A DNA stretch of 64,000 nt from Flavobacterium haoranii (lineage in GTDB: Bacteria; Bacteroidota; Bacteroidia; Flavobacteriales; Flavobacteriaceae), in contig QKBC01000010.1 in assembly GCA_003246205.1 (NCBI GenBank), positions 1 to 64,000 on the forward strand, given 5' to 3'. The notes beneath the pieces were generated by a model. It saw nothing but the letters and a program-made list of their open reading frames with translations, was not told the DNA's origin and made no database searches. Positions within the stretch are counted from its first letter, which is position 1, and each line of letters begins with the position of its first letter. Of the stretch, positions 41,086 through 50,426 are shown piece after piece. The position numbers and the translations under genes are program-made.

Positions 41086-41198
41086 GTTCTCCTTTTTAAA
41101 GATAGTAACTAAAAACGGAGAACGTAATAAATGAATTATTTAAAAGTTATTGGTTAACAATGTTTTATATGTCGTAATTAATGACGTAATGTTTTATA
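41086..41198. repeat. Interrupted inverted repeat and short direct repeats in the kinase upstream region
   Basis: GTTCTCCTTTTTA (41086-41098) pairs with TAAAAACGGAGAAC (41110-41123) around an 11-nt loop with one bulge. AATGTTTTATA occurs at 41159 and 41188. Both lie upstream of the kinase and downstream-intergenic of the PepSY gene. No known element is recognised. Confidence 0.4.
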
Positions 41199-41235
41199 AA
41201 TTTAAATAAATTTAATTGAAATAGCAAATAAAAAA

Positions 41236-41262
41236 AATCCCGACCAGCAGTCGGGATTTTTC
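41236..41262. terminator. Intrinsic terminator
   Basis: AAATCCCGAC and GTCGGGATTT pair around CAGCA with a T-run in the leftward direction, ending the receptor-PepSY transcript. Confidence 0.88.
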
Positions 41263-41263
41263 A

Positions 41264-41812
41264 TTAGCTAAAAAATAGTAGAAATAAAATAGGGAAGAGT
41301 AAACCGGCGGCGGCTAATTTCCAACCGCGTTGTTTAAAGGTATGCTTCCCGTATTTAATCATCATAGCGCCTGTTACAGCGATTATAATTAAGGATAATC
41401 CAAAAATATCAGAATAGTAGATCCACCAGTTAGAAGTATTTTTATGTAACTTCATAGTGTGGCTGATTAGAGGCGTATTAATGAATTGAACAATTTCGCC
41501 TTTTCCTGTTTTAACGTCCAGTTCCACTTCAGTATTTTCAAATTGCATTCTAAATTTTCCTTTGCGAACCATTTGACGTCTTAGCTTTTCTTCAATGTGA
41601 AGGTCTTTTGCTAACTGCTTTGCATAATCTTCAGTGATTTCATTCTCAGCAGGTAAAGCCACTTCAATATCTTTAGCTTCAATCGTGAATTTTTCAGGAT
41701 GCCAATGTTCACGGTGATTCATCATTATTCCTGAAAGAGCAAATGAGATAATCAGTCCTAAATAAAAATAGCCTAAATCGCGGTGAATGTTTCTGATTTT
41801 TTGTGCATTCAT
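41264..41812 (-). CDS. PepSY-associated membrane protein (iron module)
   Basis: 182 residues. TM helices at about 12-30, 130-150 and 160-180, with a periplasmic loop between the first two. HRDLGYFYLGL and SGIMMNHREHW at the start and HKNTSNWWIYYSDIFGL carry histidines in positions typical of PepSY-TM/ferric-reductase-like helices. It lies 40 nt after a siderophore receptor gene, in the same direction. A role in ferric siderophore reduction at the inner membrane is inferred. Confidence 0.75.
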   Translation of the reverse strand: MNAQKIRNIHRDLGYFYLGLIISFALSGIMMNHREHWHPEKFTIEAKDIEVALPAENEITEDYAKQLAKDLHIEEKLRRQMVRKGKFRMQFENTEVELDVKTGKGEIVQFINTPLISHTMKLHKNTSNWWIYYSDIFGLSLIIIAVTGAMMIKYGKHTFKQRGWKLAAAGLLFPILFLLFFS

Positions 41813-41852
41813 TTGTTAAAAACGTTAAGTTGTTAATAGTGTGTTTTGAGGA

Positions 41853-44018
41853 TTAAAATTTATACGACAAAGCTACAGAATAATTTCGAGGCGCAATAGG
41901 GTTTAAGCTGTTATCGTCATGTGCATTATAATTTAACTCGTTGAAGATATTGGCTAGTTTAGTACGAATACTAAAGTTTTTATAATCATACCCTAAAGTG
42001 GCATCAACCTGAAAATAATCGCTTAAATAAATTAATTGAAAAGCATCATTTTCAACCGTTACACGAGTAGAACGTCCTGCATAACGCGTTCCGAAATAGG
42101 AATTGATTAAACCGGCATTTAGGCCTTTTAACTTACCGTTCTCTACTTTGTAGTTAATGCTTAGGTTTGCAGTATTTTTTGGGTTGTATCGAAGCAAACT
42201 ACCTTCTATGTAGGTATTACTTTTTCTGTATTTGGTTTCGTTAAAGCTGTAACCGGCAACGATTTGTAATCCTTTTACCGGATTTGCCGTAATGTCTACT
42301 TCTACACCGTTACTTCTGATGGCTCCGGCTAGCTCTTTGATGTTTGAGTTAGTATTTCCGTTTGCCAATGAAGTTTGGGCCAAATTATCATTGTTAATTT
42401 GATAGAAGGTAACGTTTGCTTGGATTTTATCATTAAATAATTTGTTTTTTACACCAACTTCATATTGGTCAATAATTGACGGGTCAAGGGCATTACCGTT
42501 ACTATCTGTTCCTGTATTGGTTTGGAATGAGTTGGAATAAGTAGCAAAAAGGGAATGTTTTTTGGAAGGTTGGTATATTAAACCAACTCTAGGTGAAAAG
42601 GCATCGTCATAATTATTGGTTATAGTTGTTGAGCCATCTGAATACTTGTAAACATTGCTTTCAGTATCCTGATAACTGTAACGAACACCGGCTAATAATT
42701 TCCATTTTTCGGCAAATGAGATTAAATCCTGAACATAGATACCGAAACGGCTAATCGGCGTTTGTGTGTAAGTATTTAAAGTTAAGTCGGGAATAGCACT
42801 TTCAGATGAAGGATTGTAATTTTCAAAGATATTGATAGTATCATATCCTGTATAATTATTATAACGGGTAGCATTGGTTTTATAGTTTTCTACATCGGCA
42901 CCAAATAAGAACTGATGCTGTGTTTTCCCTATGGCAAATTTACCGTTCAAATTAGCTTGTTGGGTAAAATAGTTATTTTTTTCTTTAGACCTTTGTAAGT
43001 TACGAGTCCATTCGCCATCTTCAGAAATACTTCCTCCGGTATTAGGTCTTGCATTCGAAAATAATTCAGTTTCGTAATAACGAATACCATTGATAAAGTT
43101 TACGTTCCAGTTATCGTTGATATGATGCGTTAATGTAATGGTGTTTGATAATTGTTCGCTATCAAAATAGCCCCAAGTAACGCCTAAAAAGCGGCTTCTG
43201 GGAATATCTACTACTTCATAATTAATCACACCGGAACCGAAATCAGGAGTGCGACTGTCATTTGTATAATCTGTTTCAACTAATAATTCTGTTTTATCAG
43301 AAAGTTTGAATAGGAACGAAGGGTTTAGGTAGTAACGTTCTGATTCTACATAATCTCTGAAACTTTCGGCCTTTTCATAGCTTCCGTTTATACGAAAAGC
43401 CACTTTTTTATTTTTACCGATAGCATTGTAAACATCAAAAGTAGGTTTGTAGGTATTAAAGCTTCCGAAAGAGAAACCTACTTCTCCTCCAAAATTAAAT
43501 TTAGGTTTTTTGGTTACTAGATTCAGAACTCCTCCGGGAGCCACATTTCCATACAGCATGGCAGCACTACCTTTTAAAAATTCAACTTTTTCTAAGCCGG
43601 AAGTTTCAATCATCATTCCGTTAAAATAGCGTACTCCGTTTTTAAAGGTATTGTCGCTTCTCATTGAAAAACCTCTTGAGGCAATTTCTTCCTGATAGCC
43701 TCCTGCAGTTCCCATTATGTAAACGCCATTAGCATTTTTTAAGATATCACTCAATGAACTGACTTGTTGGTTTTTTAATGTTTCATTAGTGATGGTCGTA
43801 GTGGCTTGAGGCAAATCCATAGGGTTAATATTTGCTTTATCTACGGATGCCGGGATATCTTGCGGATTTCCATTAACAACGACTTCATTCAGGTTATATT
43901 TTTTAACCGTATCGTTAGCAATAGCAAATTCATCTAGGGAATCATTATAATGTTTTTCTTGTGCTAAAATAAAGGGAGCAGCACCTAATATTGTAGCTAC
44001 TAGTAAGGCTTTTTTCAT
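41853..44018 (-). CDS. TonB-dependent siderophore receptor 1
   Basis: 721 residues. Signal peptide about 1-19 (ILGAAPFILAQ). The TonB box region NLNEVVVNG is at about 44-52, followed by a plug domain (about 65-175, LSDILKNANGVYIMG, VEFLKGSAAMLYGNVAPGG, VTKKPK) and a 22-strand barrel ending in SVALSYKF with terminal Phe. Siderophore-type receptors (FhuA/FpvA-like) import ferric chelates using TonB energy. The PepSY gene follows, and a candidate Fur site precedes it. Confidence 0.9.
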   Translation of the reverse strand: MKKALLVATILGAAPFILAQEKHYNDSLDEFAIANDTVKKYNLNEVVVNGNPQDIPASVDKANINPMDLPQATTTITNETLKNQQVSSLSDILKNANGVYIMGTAGGYQEEIASRGFSMRSDNTFKNGVRYFNGMMIETSGLEKVEFLKGSAAMLYGNVAPGGVLNLVTKKPKFNFGGEVGFSFGSFNTYKPTFDVYNAIGKNKKVAFRINGSYEKAESFRDYVESERYYLNPSFLFKLSDKTELLVETDYTNDSRTPDFGSGVINYEVVDIPRSRFLGVTWGYFDSEQLSNTITLTHHINDNWNVNFINGIRYYETELFSNARPNTGGSISEDGEWTRNLQRSKEKNNYFTQQANLNGKFAIGKTQHQFLFGADVENYKTNATRYNNYTGYDTINIFENYNPSSESAIPDLTLNTYTQTPISRFGIYVQDLISFAEKWKLLAGVRYSYQDTESNVYKYSDGSTTITNNYDDAFSPRVGLIYQPSKKHSLFATYSNSFQTNTGTDSNGNALDPSIIDQYEVGVKNKLFNDKIQANVTFYQINNDNLAQTSLANGNTNSNIKELAGAIRSNGVEVDITANPVKGLQIVAGYSFNETKYRKSNTYIEGSLLRYNPKNTANLSINYKVENGKLKGLNAGLINSYFGTRYAGRSTRVTVENDAFQLIYLSDYFQVDATLGYDYKNFSIRTKLANIFNELNYNAHDDNSLNPIAPRNYSVALSYKF

Positions 44019-44079
44019 TTTATTTAGAATAAATTAAAATAACAGCACAAAAGTATAGAAATGAATGAAAACTCCAAAA

Positions 44080-44104
44080 TTTATTTAGATTAATTTTAAT
44101 TAAA
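44080..44104 (-). promoter_or_regulatory. Candidate Fur-type iron box before receptor 1
   Basis: TTTATTTAGATTAATTTTAA, followed by TTAAA, lies 62-86 nt before the receptor start. It shares the core ATTTAGAnTnATTTTAA with the site before the second receptor. The AT-rich TTTAGA...TAAA symmetry resembles Fur boxes reported in Bacteroidota. Assignment is inferred. Confidence 0.5.
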
Positions 44105-44165
44105 AATAATAAGTGCTTATTTATCAGTGTTTTTTAGCGTATAAAATAACATTGAAATGTCTGTT

Positions 44166-44510
44166 TTAGTTCCAGATAATGGTGTTTTTAATTTCAGAGA
44201 ACTTTAGAAAGGAGAGATGTTTCTTCTGAAGAAGCCTTAATAATTCTTTAATTTCGAAGCGATCTAGTAATATGATGAAATTTTTTTGCAAAGTAGGAAT
44301 AGGGATCTTCTTAGCGTAAATAGAGTTTTGATATTCTTGTTCCCAATATTCTATATTTATCTTTTTGAGATAATTCGCAAAGGCTTTGAGCTCTTCTTTC
44401 GTAAGGCTAAAGTTGAGGTTTTTGTAACTTAATTGATAATTGGCACAGCCTTTTAGAAAAAGTAATAAACCATTTTCTGTTTGATTGAGTAAAATATAAT
44501 TACAACACAT
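44166..44510 (-). CDS. Small cytoplasmic protein, DUF6686-like
   Basis: 114 residues starting MCCNYILLNQ. A Cys pair at 2-3 and Cys27 (FLKGCANYQLSYKNLNFSL), then a helical half. The pattern recalls DUF6686 proteins of Bacteroidota, which are often near iron-uptake genes, but the match is from memory and tentative. It lies between the two receptor-PepSY pairs, 56 nt after the second PepSY gene. Confidence 0.5.
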   Translation of the reverse strand: MCCNYILLNQTENGLLLFLKGCANYQLSYKNLNFSLTKEELKAFANYLKKINIEYWEQEYQNSIYAKKIPIPTLQKNFIILLDRFEIKELLRLLQKKHLSFLKFSEIKNTIIWN

Positions 44511-44566
44511 ATTTAGTAAGAATTATTTTTAATAATAATGGTTCTAATAAAGAGAACGAATACAAG

Positions 44567-45748
44567 CTATTTCTTTTTTCTACCCCACCATATTAAAAAG
44601 CCTGTTACAGGAAGAGAGGCGCAAATTAAACTGACTATAAAAGCTATTATTTTTCCTCCGATGCCTAAAATGGCACCAACGTGTATGTCATAATTAGCAG
44701 AAACTGCTTTTTCACCCATATTTTTGTCTTTGTGATCGTGTATATGTAGCAATTCTCCTGAGTTTTCATCAAAAATCAGATTATGGTTGATGTGATAAGA
44801 ATAGGAAAGTTGTTTTACAAAAACAGAATAATTAGAATGTTCATGATCGTCAAGGTGTTCGTAACCAAAATCCAATGAGTAGGCGAAAGCATTCGGATAT
44901 AATTCTTCAACCTTTCGGCTAATTTTATCAAGAGTTTGCTCGTTGCGTATTTCAATAGGAGCTTTTGTTTTGATATGCGAAAAATCAGGATAATTGGTGT
45001 CGCCGCCGGAAAATACAATGTATATAAAAACTTTGATAAAAAGGAAAGAATAGAACAATCCGGTTATGGCAATAATTAAGGCAACTGAGGACGCGTAAAA
45101 GCCTAGAATATTATGCAGATCATAATTTTTACGTTTCCATTTTTTAACTTTTTTCCAATTAAACCAAAAGCGCTGTTTGCGTGCATTTTTATTTTTCGGC
45201 CACCAAAGAATAATTCCGGAGATCAGCATGAAAATAAAAATAAGTGTCGGAATTCCACAAACGTAAACGCCCCAGCTTGTATTGAGCATAAAGCTGAAAT
45301 GAATTGATTTTATGATATTGAAGAAGTTTCTTATTTCATCATAGCTTCCGAGAACTTCACCAGTAAAAGGGTTAACATAAACGGATTTGTAAATGATGTA
45401 TTCTTTGAATAAATTCCAGCCATTCGGGTCGTGTTCATAATAGTAAAAAATATAGCTTCTGCTTTTATCAACCGGAATTGTTACCCAATGTAAAGGGTAT
45501 TTTTCATGCGTATAGTCACTAACTTTTTTTTCCAGTTCTTTTATCGGTAAAACAGTTTTGTTTTCAATATTTTGTTCTTTATGAAAAATAACATCTTTTC
45601 GAAGATAATTGGTAATTTCTTCCTGAAAGACATAGATCGCCCCGGTTATGGATATAATAAAAACAAGTAATCCGGTTGCTAGACCTAACCATAAGTGAAG
45701 TTTACCTATCCAGTGTTTAAATCCTTTTTTGTTCGTTTTTTTCATCAA
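44567..45748 (-). CDS. PepSY-TM membrane protein, PiuB-like ferric-siderophore reductase
   Basis: 393 residues. Four TM helices (about 15-38, 155-178, 215-240, 365-388). HLWLGLATGLLVFIISITGA at the first helix and SIHFSFMLNTSWG, YDLHNILGFYAS and the C-terminal helix carry paired His of PepSY-TM reductases. Two PepSY domains lie in the periplasmic loops (about 70-150, 265-345). The family is thought to reduce or release iron from siderophores. It follows receptor 2 after a hairpin. Confidence 0.82.
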   Translation of the reverse strand: MMKKTNKKGFKHWIGKLHLWLGLATGLLVFIISITGAIYVFQEEITNYLRKDVIFHKEQNIENKTVLPIKELEKKVSDYTHEKYPLHWVTIPVDKSRSYIFYYYEHDPNGWNLFKEYIIYKSVYVNPFTGEVLGSYDEIRNFFNIIKSIHFSFMLNTSWGVYVCGIPTLIFIFMLISGIILWWPKNKNARKQRFWFNWKKVKKWKRKNYDLHNILGFYASSVALIIAITGLFYSFLFIKVFIYIVFSGGDTNYPDFSHIKTKAPIEIRNEQTLDKISRKVEELYPNAFAYSLDFGYEHLDDHEHSNYSVFVKQLSYSYHINHNLIFDENSGELLHIHDHKDKNMGEKAVSANYDIHVGAILGIGGKIIAFIVSLICASLPVTGFLIWWGRKKK

Positions 45749-45796
45749 AATATTGTTTTTATAATTTGCTTATTGTAGTCTGATTAAGGTATGAAA

Positions 45797-45822
45797 CTCC
45801 TCTAATGACAACATTAGAGGAG
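45797..45822. repeat. Perfect 11-bp stem hairpin between receptor 2 and PepSY gene
   Basis: CTCCTCTAATG, loop ACAA, CATTAGAGGAG. In the leftward direction it is followed by TTTCAT only, so it is a weak terminator, or a processing or attenuation site that lets partial read-through into the PepSY gene. Confidence 0.7.
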
Positions 45823-45857
45823 CTCAAAATTTAAACTAATATGAAATGAAATTAAAG

Positions 45858-47972
45858 TTAAAAGCGGTAAGCAAGTGTTATCCTTCCATTGATTCCGGGT
45901 TCACTTTGCCAATATAGATAAGTTCCGTAATTAGAACCGCTATACAAATATTTGTCTAAAATATTATTGACGTTTAGTGTAGCGCTAAAGTGTTGGTTTT
46001 TCCAAGAAATAGCTCCGTCTAGTCTGAAATAATCCGGTAATTCGGATTTATTGTCAGAACCCCAGTTCCAAGAAGATCTGTCTACCTGATACTGATATCC
46101 GGCAGAGATTCCGAAACCTTTTAAGAAGGAAACTTTTTTGAAATTGTAATTGACCCAGCCGTTTGTAATGTGTTTAGCAAATCCGGCGACTTTGGTACCA
46201 ACATTAGCCGGATCGGAGTCTTTAGTGATCTCCACATCTGTATTAGCATAGTTTAAGATTATATTTAATTCCGGAGTAATTTGTCCTTGCATGTCAAATT
46301 CAATTCCTTTGGATTGAATTTCACCTAATTGAATACTGAAGTTCTGATTTTCAGGATCGTTGACCAATACATTTTCTTTCGTAATTTGATAAACCGTTAA
46401 TCCTGTATTTAATTTACCGTTGAACCAAGATTTTTTCAAGCCGCCTTCAATATCAGTTCCTAAAACCGGGTCAAATTTTTCTCCGGTTGCACTCGCGCCG
46501 TATTGAGGGGCAAAAGATTGGTCGTATAAAGCATAAACTGTAAAATCTTTTAAAATATCATAGCTTAAACCGAATCGGGGAGTGAAGCGAGCTTCTTTGC
46601 TTTCAGCGCCGTAAGCAAATGTTTTACCTTCTGTATAACGGGTAGCGATTGTTAAACGCAGCTTTTCGTCTAGGAAATTTAATTCATCCTGAACGTAAGC
46701 AGAATACAGATCAGCTCCTTGATGGTTAGCCGCACCTCTTTCTTTTACAGATAATGAACGGTCAAATTCAGGATAAACAGCATTTCCGTAAACCGGATTA
46801 TAAATGTTGAAAGGATTAGCCGGATCGTCGATCAATCCGTATTGTCCCCAGTCGGCATAGTAACTTAAGTTTCTGGAATCGACACCGCCCATTACTTTAT
46901 GTTTGATAAAACCGGTATTGAATGTGCCGTTTACATAAATTTGAGCTAGTTGGTTTGTAGACAACGCATCCCAAATGCTTAAATAACGTAGTAAATCTCC
47001 ATTTTCAGCCATGCTATAAGCCCATAAACTACTTCCTGTTCCGCTATATTGCATGATCATATATTGTCCGGCAATTGACCAGTTATCATTGAATTTATGG
47101 GTAATGTTAGTCAGAAAACTAACTTCTTCTATGGTCGACATAGGAAAGTTTTTATCCAAAATAGAAAAATCCCTGTCCAGACTTCCGAAACCGGCAGAGG
47201 CAGGAGCAAAGACATAAGCTGCTCCGATCATTTGCTTGGCTTTTTGATAAGTAAGTTCGGTGGTAACAGATGTTTTGTCTGAGAATTCATAGCGGAAAGA
47301 AGGAACAATGCTGTAACGATTGCTTTTTTCATATTCTCTTTGGCTTTCCAAATTTTGATACATTCCATTCAAACGATATTGGAATTTGCCATCTTTGGTT
47401 AAAGCACCGCCTAAGTCTATAGTCCCTCTGTAGGTATTGTAACTGCCTGTTGTAAAGCTCAATTCACGAATTTTATTCCTAGTGGGTTTTTTAGTAACAA
47501 CATTATAAAAACCTCCCGGTTCACCGGCCGACATCATAAATCCTGACGGACCTTTTACAAATTCAATGCGTTCCACCATTGACATATCTTCCGAAAGTGG
47601 TCCCCAAGGCAATTCCACGTTCATGCCGTTTCGGAATGCCGGAAGTTTAAACCCTCTCATATTTATACGCGCAAAATGCCCCCAATGTTCGATCATTTGA
47701 GCACCGCTTACATTACGGGTAACCGATTCCATCATATTGATGATGTTTTGGGTATCAATGGCTTCTTTAGTAATAACCTGAATGTTTTGGGGAATTTTTT
47801 CTATTTCAGTTTGTAAACGCAAACTATTAGAAGGCTCTTTAACAGCGTATTTATTCTGTACACCGCTTACGACTACTTCTTTTAAGTTTTTTATGCTGTC
47901 TTTTTGTTTTTCTTGTGCCCAGCCTGATACAGCAATTGAACTTAAAGCTAAGATAAGTATTGTATTTTTCAT
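45858..47972 (-). CDS. TonB-dependent siderophore receptor 2
   Basis: 704 residues. Signal peptide about 1-19 (ALSSIAVSGWAQ). TonB-box region NLKEVVVSG (about 28-36), plug domain (about 45-155, INMMESVTRNVSGAQMI, VEFVKGPSGFMMSAGEPGG, VTKKPT), and a barrel ending GRITLAYRF. The plug and barrel motifs place it with ferric-siderophore receptors. It heads the receptor-PepSY-small-protein transcript, with a candidate Fur site upstream. Confidence 0.9.
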   Translation of the reverse strand: MKNTILILALSSIAVSGWAQEKQKDSIKNLKEVVVSGVQNKYAVKEPSNSLRLQTEIEKIPQNIQVITKEAIDTQNIINMMESVTRNVSGAQMIEHWGHFARINMRGFKLPAFRNGMNVELPWGPLSEDMSMVERIEFVKGPSGFMMSAGEPGGFYNVVTKKPTRNKIRELSFTTGSYNTYRGTIDLGGALTKDGKFQYRLNGMYQNLESQREYEKSNRYSIVPSFRYEFSDKTSVTTELTYQKAKQMIGAAYVFAPASAGFGSLDRDFSILDKNFPMSTIEEVSFLTNITHKFNDNWSIAGQYMIMQYSGTGSSLWAYSMAENGDLLRYLSIWDALSTNQLAQIYVNGTFNTGFIKHKVMGGVDSRNLSYYADWGQYGLIDDPANPFNIYNPVYGNAVYPEFDRSLSVKERGAANHQGADLYSAYVQDELNFLDEKLRLTIATRYTEGKTFAYGAESKEARFTPRFGLSYDILKDFTVYALYDQSFAPQYGASATGEKFDPVLGTDIEGGLKKSWFNGKLNTGLTVYQITKENVLVNDPENQNFSIQLGEIQSKGIEFDMQGQITPELNIILNYANTDVEITKDSDPANVGTKVAGFAKHITNGWVNYNFKKVSFLKGFGISAGYQYQVDRSSWNWGSDNKSELPDYFRLDGAISWKNQHFSATLNVNNILDKYLYSGSNYGTYLYWQSEPGINGRITLAYRF

Positions 47973-48030
47973 TTATTTAGATTTAATAAAAACAATGCGA
48001 AAATAACAAGTGTGTAATAAAAAAACAAAA

Positions 48031-48055
48031 TTTATTTAGACTTATTTTAAATAAA
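48031..48055 (-). promoter_or_regulatory. Candidate Fur-type iron box before receptor 2
   Basis: TTTATTTAGACTTATTTTAA, followed by ATAAA, lies 59-83 nt upstream of the receptor start. Its outer arms TTTATTT and AAATAAA are a perfect inverted repeat. It shares its core with 44080-44104. It could also affect prfA on the other strand, but it is more than 100 nt from that start. Confidence 0.55.
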
Positions 48056-48126
48056 TGTTTTAACTGATTGATTTTCAAAAAATAAAACTTAAGATTTTTT
48101 AACTTTAAACATTGCGTAAAAAAGCA

Positions 48127-48134
48127 TAAATTTG
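48127..48134 (+). promoter_or_regulatory. -7 promoter element for prfA
   Basis: TAAATTTG matches TAnnTTTG and lies 25 nt before the prfA ATG. Confidence 0.55.
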
Positions 48135-48158
48135 CACTCCTAAAAATGAAAGACAGCT

Positions 48159-49232
48159 ATGTTAGAAAAGTTGCAATATGTAAAACAACGCTTTGATGAG
48201 ATTTCGGATTTGATCATTCAGCCTGATGTAATTGCGGATCAGAAGCGATATGTACAGTTAAATAAGGAATATAAAGATCTGAAAGCGCTTGTTGAAAAAC
48301 GCGAAGAGTATATTAATGTTACCGGAAATATAAAAGAGGCTAAGGAGATTATTGCTGACGGATCGGATGCGGAAATGGTAGAAATGGCCAAAATGCAGTT
48401 GGATGAAGCTCAGGAACGTTTACCTCAGTTAGAGGAAGAGATTAAATTTATGTTGATCCCTAAAGACCCTGAAGATGCTAAGAACGTAATGGTAGAGATT
48501 CGTGCAGGAACGGGTGGTGATGAAGCTTCTATTTTTGCCGGAGATTTATACAGAATGTATACCAAATATTGCGAAAGTAGAGGTTGGAAAACTTCAGTGG
48601 TAGACTTGAATGAAGGAACTGCTGGTGGTTATAAAGAGATTGTTTTTGAAGTAAACGGAGAAGACGTTTACGGAACTTTAAAATTTGAAGCCGGTGTACA
48701 TCGTGTACAACGTGTTCCGCAAACTGAAACTCAAGGTCGTGTGCATACTTCAGCGGCTACGGTAATGGTATTGCCGGAAGCAGAGGAATTTGATGTTCAG
48801 ATTGATATGAATGATGTTCGTATCGATTTATTCTGTTCGTCTGGTCCTGGAGGGCAATCAGTTAATACAACAAAATCAGCTGTGCGTATGACACATATTC
48901 CTACGGGATTAGTGGCACAATGTCAGGATGAGAAGTCACAACATAAAAACAAAGACAAAGCTTTACAAGTATTGCGTTCTCGTTTATACGAAATGGAATT
49001 AGCGAAAAAGCAAGAAGAAGACGCTAAAAAACGTAATTCACAGGTAAGTTCTGGTGACCGTTCGGCTAAAATCAGAACGTATAACTATCCTCAAGGCCGT
49101 GTAACAGACCACAGAATAGGTTTAACTATTTATGATTTGGACGGAGTTATGAACGGAAATCTTCAAAAAATTATTGATGAGTTACAATTAGTATCTAACA
49201 CAGAAAAGTTGAAAGAATCAGAAGTCTTTTAA
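48159..49232 (+). CDS. prfA: Peptide chain release factor 1
   Basis: 357 residues. The catalytic GGQ ([10 protein letters not shown], about 229) triggers peptidyl-tRNA hydrolysis. The stop-codon-recognition region [16 protein letters not shown] (about 185-200) contains the RF1-type P-x-T motif, which reads UAA and UAG. The region after GGQ ([16 protein letters not shown]) is typical of class I release factors. Stand-alone gene with promoter and terminator. Confidence 0.95.
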   Translation: MLEKLQYVKQRFDEISDLIIQPDVIADQKRYVQLNKEYKDLKALVEKREEYINVTGNIKEAKEIIADGSDAEMVEMAKMQLDEAQERLPQLEEEIKFMLIPKDPEDAKNVMVEIRAGTGGDEASIFAGDLYRMYTKYCESRGWKTSVVDLNEGTAGGYKEIVFEVNGEDVYGTLKFEAGVHRVQRVPQTETQGRVHTSAATVMVLPEAEEFDVQIDMNDVRIDLFCSSGPGGQSVNTTKSAVRMTHIPTGLVAQCQDEKSQHKNKDKALQVLRSRLYEMELAKKQEEDAKKRNSQVSSGDRSAKIRTYNYPQGRVTDHRIGLTIYDLDGVMNGNLQKIIDELQLVSNTEKLKESEVF

Positions 49233-49250
49233 TAAAAGATGATAAAAAAA

Positions 49251-49275
49251 AGGGTTGCATTGCAACCCTTTTTTA
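49251..49275. terminator. Bidirectional intrinsic terminator
   Basis: AAAGGGTTGCA and TGCAACCCTTT pair almost without a loop (outer arms with A/T runs). It separates prfA from the converging OmpA gene. Confidence 0.88.
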
Positions 49276-49956
49276 TTAATTCTGAGCTTCTTGTTGGGCT
49301 TGTTGCACCATATTTTCATTGGCAATAATAGCAAATTCAACTCGTCTGTTATTTGCCATTCCTTCTTTGGTATCGTTGGTGTCAATAGGTTCTGTTTCTC
49401 CCATACCTACAATTTCAAATCGAGAACTGGAAAGTCCTTTTGAACTCAAATAATTTTTAACGGATTCAGCTCTTTTAACCGATAGACTCATATTGTAATC
49501 ATCATTTCCGGAACTATCTGTATGCCCGTAGATAATGATGTTTGTATCATTATAATCTTTAAAAACCGGAACTAATTTATCTAAGTTGGCTTTAGCCGTG
49601 CTGGTTAAAGACGATTCGTTTAAATTAAAACGGATAGCATTTTCATTTAAAGTCAGCTTAATGCCTTCACCTACACGCTCTACTTGCGCTCCGGGTAACT
49701 GTTCCTGAATTTCTCGAGCTTGTTTATCCATTTTACGGCCAATTAAACCACCGGCTACACCACCTATAACTCCACCTAAGATGGCTCCGGTTGCACCTTT
49801 ACCGCCTTTACCTAAATTATTTCCTAGAATGCCTCCTATAAGAGCACCACCTGCAGCACCGATTACAGCACCTTTTTGTGTATTGTTTGAATTTTTGACT
49901 GCATTACATTGTACCAATAATACCGCTGATAATGCTATTAAAATTGTTTTTTTCAT
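49276..49956 (-). CDS. OmpA-family lipoprotein with glycine-zipper domain
   Basis: 226 residues. A lipoprotein signal ends at VQCNAV (lipid Cys about residue 17). A glycine-zipper repeat (about 29-72, GAVIGAAGGALIGGILGNN) can insert in a membrane. The OmpA C-terminal peptidoglycan-binding domain (about 105-215) has IIIYGHTDSSGNDDYNMSLS and NNRRVEF. It should anchor the outer membrane to peptidoglycan. It follows the lipocalin gene by 2 nt. Confidence 0.9.
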   Translation of the reverse strand: MKKTILIALSAVLLVQCNAVKNSNNTQKGAVIGAAGGALIGGILGNNLGKGGKGATGAILGGVIGGVAGGLIGRKMDKQAREIQEQLPGAQVERVGEGIKLTLNENAIRFNLNESSLTSTAKANLDKLVPVFKDYNDTNIIIYGHTDSSGNDDYNMSLSVKRAESVKNYLSSKGLSSSRFEIVGMGETEPIDTNDTKEGMANNRRVEFAIIANENMVQQAQQEAQN

Positions 49957-49958
49957 AA

Positions 49959-50426
49959 CTATATACGTTCAAAAGTTAATACAATATCTTGTGTTTTGTT
50001 TAAGACATCAGCTTGTTCGATTAGCTGAAATTTATTTTCATTAACCGGAACATACTGAACAACATATCCTGTGGTTACTTTTTTGCTTTTTGTTCCGTTT
50101 AAGAATTTTATAACCATTTCATTATTTTGGTTAATATACCACGTAATATCACTTTCATAAGCGCAGGAGTAGTCGTTGATTTTCATACTTCCTTTGTTGT
50201 TATTGGAAATAAAATGCCAAGTACTGTTTACAAAACATTTGGTATTTCCTAAGTCAAATAAACTGACTTTTATATAATCAGAGTTAGCATAGGAAACATC
50301 GGTAACCTGCCAATCTCCTTTTACGGCAACTTGTGATTTGTAGTTGAGTTTAGTTTCAACTACTTTTTCAGTCGTTTTACAACTAATAGCGAACAGAGTT
50401 AATAGAATTAGTGTTATTTTTTTCAT
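49959..50426 (-). CDS. Lipocalin-like lipoprotein
   Basis: 155 residues. A lipoprotein signal ends at FAISCK (Cys16). GDWQVTDVSY (about 38-47), the lipocalin start motif, is followed by beta-strands with Cys at FVNSTWHF and SCAYESDITWYINQ. Lipocalin-like domains bind small hydrophobic molecules. First gene of a two-gene unit with the OmpA lipoprotein. Confidence 0.7.
   Translation of the reverse strand: MKKITLILLTLFAISCKTTEKVVETKLNYKSQVAVKGDWQVTDVSYANSDYIKVSLFDLGNTKCFVNSTWHFISNNNKGSMKINDYSCAYESDITWYINQNNEMVIKFLNGTKSKKVTTGYVVQYVPVNENKFQLIEQADVLNKTQDIVLTFERI

Noticed and set aside
41853..47972. Siderophore biosynthesis genes
   Set aside because: Only uptake receptors and PepSY proteins are present; no NRPS or NIS synthetase is seen in the window.
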